This document shows, piece by piece, positions 5,909 through 7,392 of a stretch of 7,392 nt of DNA. The stretch is from Planctomycetota bacterium (lineage in GTDB: Bacteria; Planctomycetota; Phycisphaerae; WQYP01): contig JAJZOA010000129.1 in NCBI GenBank assembly GCA_021852225.1, positions 1-7,392 of the forward strand, read 5' to 3'. The position numbers were made by a program, and so were the translations under genes. The number at the start of each line of letters is the position of its first letter. Positions within the stretch are counted from its first letter, which is position 1. The notes below the pieces were generated by a model, which saw only the letters and a list, made by a program, of their open reading frames with translations, had not been told where the DNA came from and searched no databases.

Positions 5909-7045
5909 ATGACACAAACACCAACACGCATAATAGACCATGGCGACCACGTGCATGAATTACCTATTCTGGACGACGGTTCGCCACCGCTCAACCCCTG
6001 GTTCAGTGCGCAAAGAGTTTTGTTGTATTTTGTGATAGGCATTGTGCTGATATGGCTGGCCAGCGGATTTTATCGCGTCGGAGTTGGCGATGTGGCACTT
6101 GTGCAGCGTCTGGGCAAATTCCTGACCACGGCCAATGGCAAACCACTGATTATTTCAGCGGGATCCCATTACCATCTTCCGTGGCCCATTGACAAAGTCT
6201 TTCCGGTGCAACTGCAGCGCGAACAAAATCTGATTGTGCGGGATTTTCATATTTCTCCGGCCGCCAATGCGCCTCTGGAACACAAAATGATGCAAGAGGG
6301 CATGCCCCGCCGCCTGTTTGATGCCATTTATAATCCCTATCTGATCACCGGTGATGAGAATGTGATTCACGCATCCATTACCGTGCAATACCGAATATCG
6401 GATCCTTACGCCTATTTAACCTCGGTTTACCAGCCCGCCACCATGCCGCCGGGACAAGGACGACTGAACATGCTGATGATGATTGCGGCACACCAGCTTA
6501 TTCTGAAAATCGCGCAAAGCACGGTGGATCAGGCTCTTTATTCCGGCAAAACGCTTTTGAACCAGGAATTGTTCAGCCCGGCGCATCCTGATTCCGGCAT
6601 ACAGGGTCAGATCAACAAGCTGGGACTCGGCGTGCAGTTGGAAAAAGTGCAGTTGAAGAATGTCTCATGGCCGCAGGCCCTGGATGGCCCGTTCACCGCG
6701 GTGCTCAATGCCCGCCAGCAGGAGGCGTCGGAAATTCAAACCGCCAAGCGCCGCGCCAATCAGTTGATCACACTGGCCCAGGGAAACGCACAGGCGACCA
6801 TCAATCAGGCCACCGCCGCCGCCAATCAGGTGCTGAATCAGGCCCAGGGAGAGGCGCTGGCCTTTTCGCGGGTTTACACCCAGTATCTGAAAAGCCCGCG
6901 TGTGATTACCTACAAACTGTTAAGCGATACGCTTGGCAAGGTGATGCAGAATGCGGCCAGAGTGTTCTTCGTGCGCAAAGGGCAGAGAATTCTCATTTCA
7001 CTGCCGCCACCCCCCCGGAAAATTATTATTCCGGCATCACGTTAA
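5909..7045 (+). CDS. hflK: HflK-like SPFH/band-7 membrane protein
   Basis: An SPFH protein of the HflK type, predicted to be anchored by one helix (about 35-52) with the rest on the outer face of the membrane, as in HflK. It has 378 residues from the ATG at 5909; a GTG at 5867 would add 14. Typical HflK landmarks are GVGDVALVQRLGKF (58-71), YHLPWPIDKV (88-97), and LITGDEN followed by TVQYRISDPYAYL (145-170). Its last portion contains QYLKSPRVITYKLL (325-338), equivalent to the HflK segment ending the coiled helix. E. coli HflK is about 420 residues; this one lacks its Gly-rich N-terminal stretch. The coiled region (270-320) is rich in Ala, Gln and Asn and poor in charge compared with usual HflK. 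It follows the HflC-like gene by 76 bases, giving the normal HflK-HflC pair plus the extra large SPFH protein upstream. The Pro-rich end is coded by a C7 run at 7010-7016, so the last residues depend on that count being right. Confidence 0.88.
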   Translation: MTQTPTRIIDHGDHVHELPILDDGSPPLNPWFSAQRVLLYFVIGIVLIWLASGFYRVGVGDVALVQRLGKFLTTANGKPLIISAGSHYHLPWPIDKVFPVQLQREQNLIVRDFHISPAANAPLEHKMMQEGMPRRLFDAIYNPYLITGDENVIHASITVQYRISDPYAYLTSVYQPATMPPGQGRLNMLMMIAAHQLILKIAQSTVDQALYSGKTLLNQELFSPAHPDSGIQGQINKLGLGVQLEKVQLKNVSWPQALDGPFTAVLNARQQEASEIQTAKRRANQLITLAQGNAQATINQATAAANQVLNQAQGEALAFSRVYTQYLKSPRVITYKLLSDTLGKVMQNAARVFFVRKGQRILISLPPPPRKIIIPASR

Positions 7046-7048
7046 TTC

Positions 7049-7083
7049 AGTTGGCCGTCCGGTGGAGTGACCGATCAACTTTC
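7049..7083 (+). terminator. weak terminator-like fold after the HflK-like gene
   Basis: An outer stem AGTTG (7049-7053) with CAACT (7076-7080) encloses an inner hairpin CGGT (7060-7063) with ACCG (7070-7073). It begins 3 bases after the stop codon. Only three T residues follow, and the stem is interrupted, so it may be a weak terminator, an RNA-stability element or chance. Confidence 0.22.
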
Positions 7084-7316
7084 CGTGGGTCCTGTCCACA
7101 GGTGCATGTGCCCAGACCCGCGCTCAACGAACTTGCGTGGAGCGCTGCAATCCTTCCAGCATTCGGGTATCATGCCCCGCAAACCTGGCGCAGTGGACTT
7201 CACCGCCGATGGTCAGGAAAACGCGGAACCGACGCGCTGAATTGCAGCCAATTGTGTCACCGGCCCGCGCGGCCGCAGCGCGTGTTGAAAGCGGAAACGC
7301 CATTCCGGCTTGAACT

Positions 7317-7320
7317 GGAG
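7317..7320 (+). promoter_or_regulatory. Shine-Dalgarno GGAG of the ABC ATPase gene
   Basis: GGAG sits 6 bases ahead of the ATG at 7327, an ideal spacing that supports a real start at the window edge. Confidence 0.65.
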
Positions 7321-7326
7321 TTTTTC

Positions 7327-7392
7327 ATGGTACCACAGAATTTTGCCATTCAGACCCGGCAATTAACTAAAATTTATCCAGGATTCTGGAAA
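7327..7392 (+). CDS. start of a probable ABC-transporter ATP-binding protein (partial)
   Basis: Twenty-two codons are open to the end of the window. The peptide AIQTRQLTKIYPGFWK resembles the first beta strand of ABC ATPases, where an LTKxY motif precedes the A-loop aromatic that stacks on the adenine of ATP; Tyr18 is the likely A-loop residue. The Walker A motif would lie about 25 residues further on, beyond the window. The form with PGFW after the tyrosine is reminiscent of ABC-2 type exporters. It runs in the same direction as the SPFH genes but after a longer gap. The family is inferred from a short peptide plus a strong ribosome-binding site, so the assignment is moderate. Confidence 0.62.
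   Translation, partial: MVPQNFAIQTRQLTKIYPGFWK

Larger units (their letters stand above)
7046..7326. other. intergenic spacer between the HflK-like gene and the ABC ATPase
   Basis: No open frame of note is seen on either strand in these 281 bases. There is a terminator-like fold just after the stop (listed separately), a possible branched hairpin with arms GGGTC 7087-7091 and GACCC 7115-7119, and a GC stem CGCGC 7266-7270 with GCGCG 7278-7282. No clear promoter can be picked out by eye. The gap is several times longer than the others in the block, so the ABC gene may have its own promoter. Confidence 0.5.

Noticed and set aside
7266..7282. GC-rich stem before the ABC gene as an intrinsic terminator
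   Set aside because: Only five base pairs and no T run after it.

Overview
The window holds one rightward block of membrane-protein genes. In order these are a heavy-metal P1B-type ATPase (542-2659), a very large HflK-like SPFH protein with a long multi-helix N-terminal half (2769-4820), an HflC-like SPFH protein split by a one-base frameshift (4878-5832), a second HflK-like SPFH protein (5909-7045), and the first 22 codons of a probable ABC-transporter ATPase (7327 to the window edge). No leftward gene is convincing, and no RNA gene, insertion sequence or CRISPR array is visible.

Organism: the DNA is moderately GC-rich, the genes use Shine-Dalgarno start sites, and all proteins are clearly bacterial. 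Large multi-helix HflK-like proteins next to HflC, an ABC transporter and a P-type ATPase are, from memory, an arrangement of Planctomycetota (Phycisphaerae-like) and related lineages. The phylum is an inference from gene content only; no marker gene is present.

Layout: 1-541 is a gene-free leader upstream of the ATPase with a few AT-rich dyads and no convincing promoter. The spacers between the genes are 109, 57 and 76 bases (the last counted from the end of the shifted HflC frame), so ATPase and SPFH genes are plausibly one transcript. A larger 281-base gap, with a weak terminator-like fold just after the last SPFH stop, precedes the ABC ATPase, which has its own strong ribosome-binding site.

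How the genes may work together: in E. coli, HflK and HflC form a large membrane-anchored cage around the FtsH protease. Here three different SPFH subunits, one carrying about seven extra membrane helices, sit beside a metal pump and probably an ABC exporter instead of ftsH. The working hypothesis is a membrane microdomain or cage that organises or quality-controls the transporters. The sequence shows co-location only; physical association is not shown. The points most worth checking are the A7 frameshift in the HflC-like gene, the multi-helix fusion, and the unusual metal-site residues of the ATPase.
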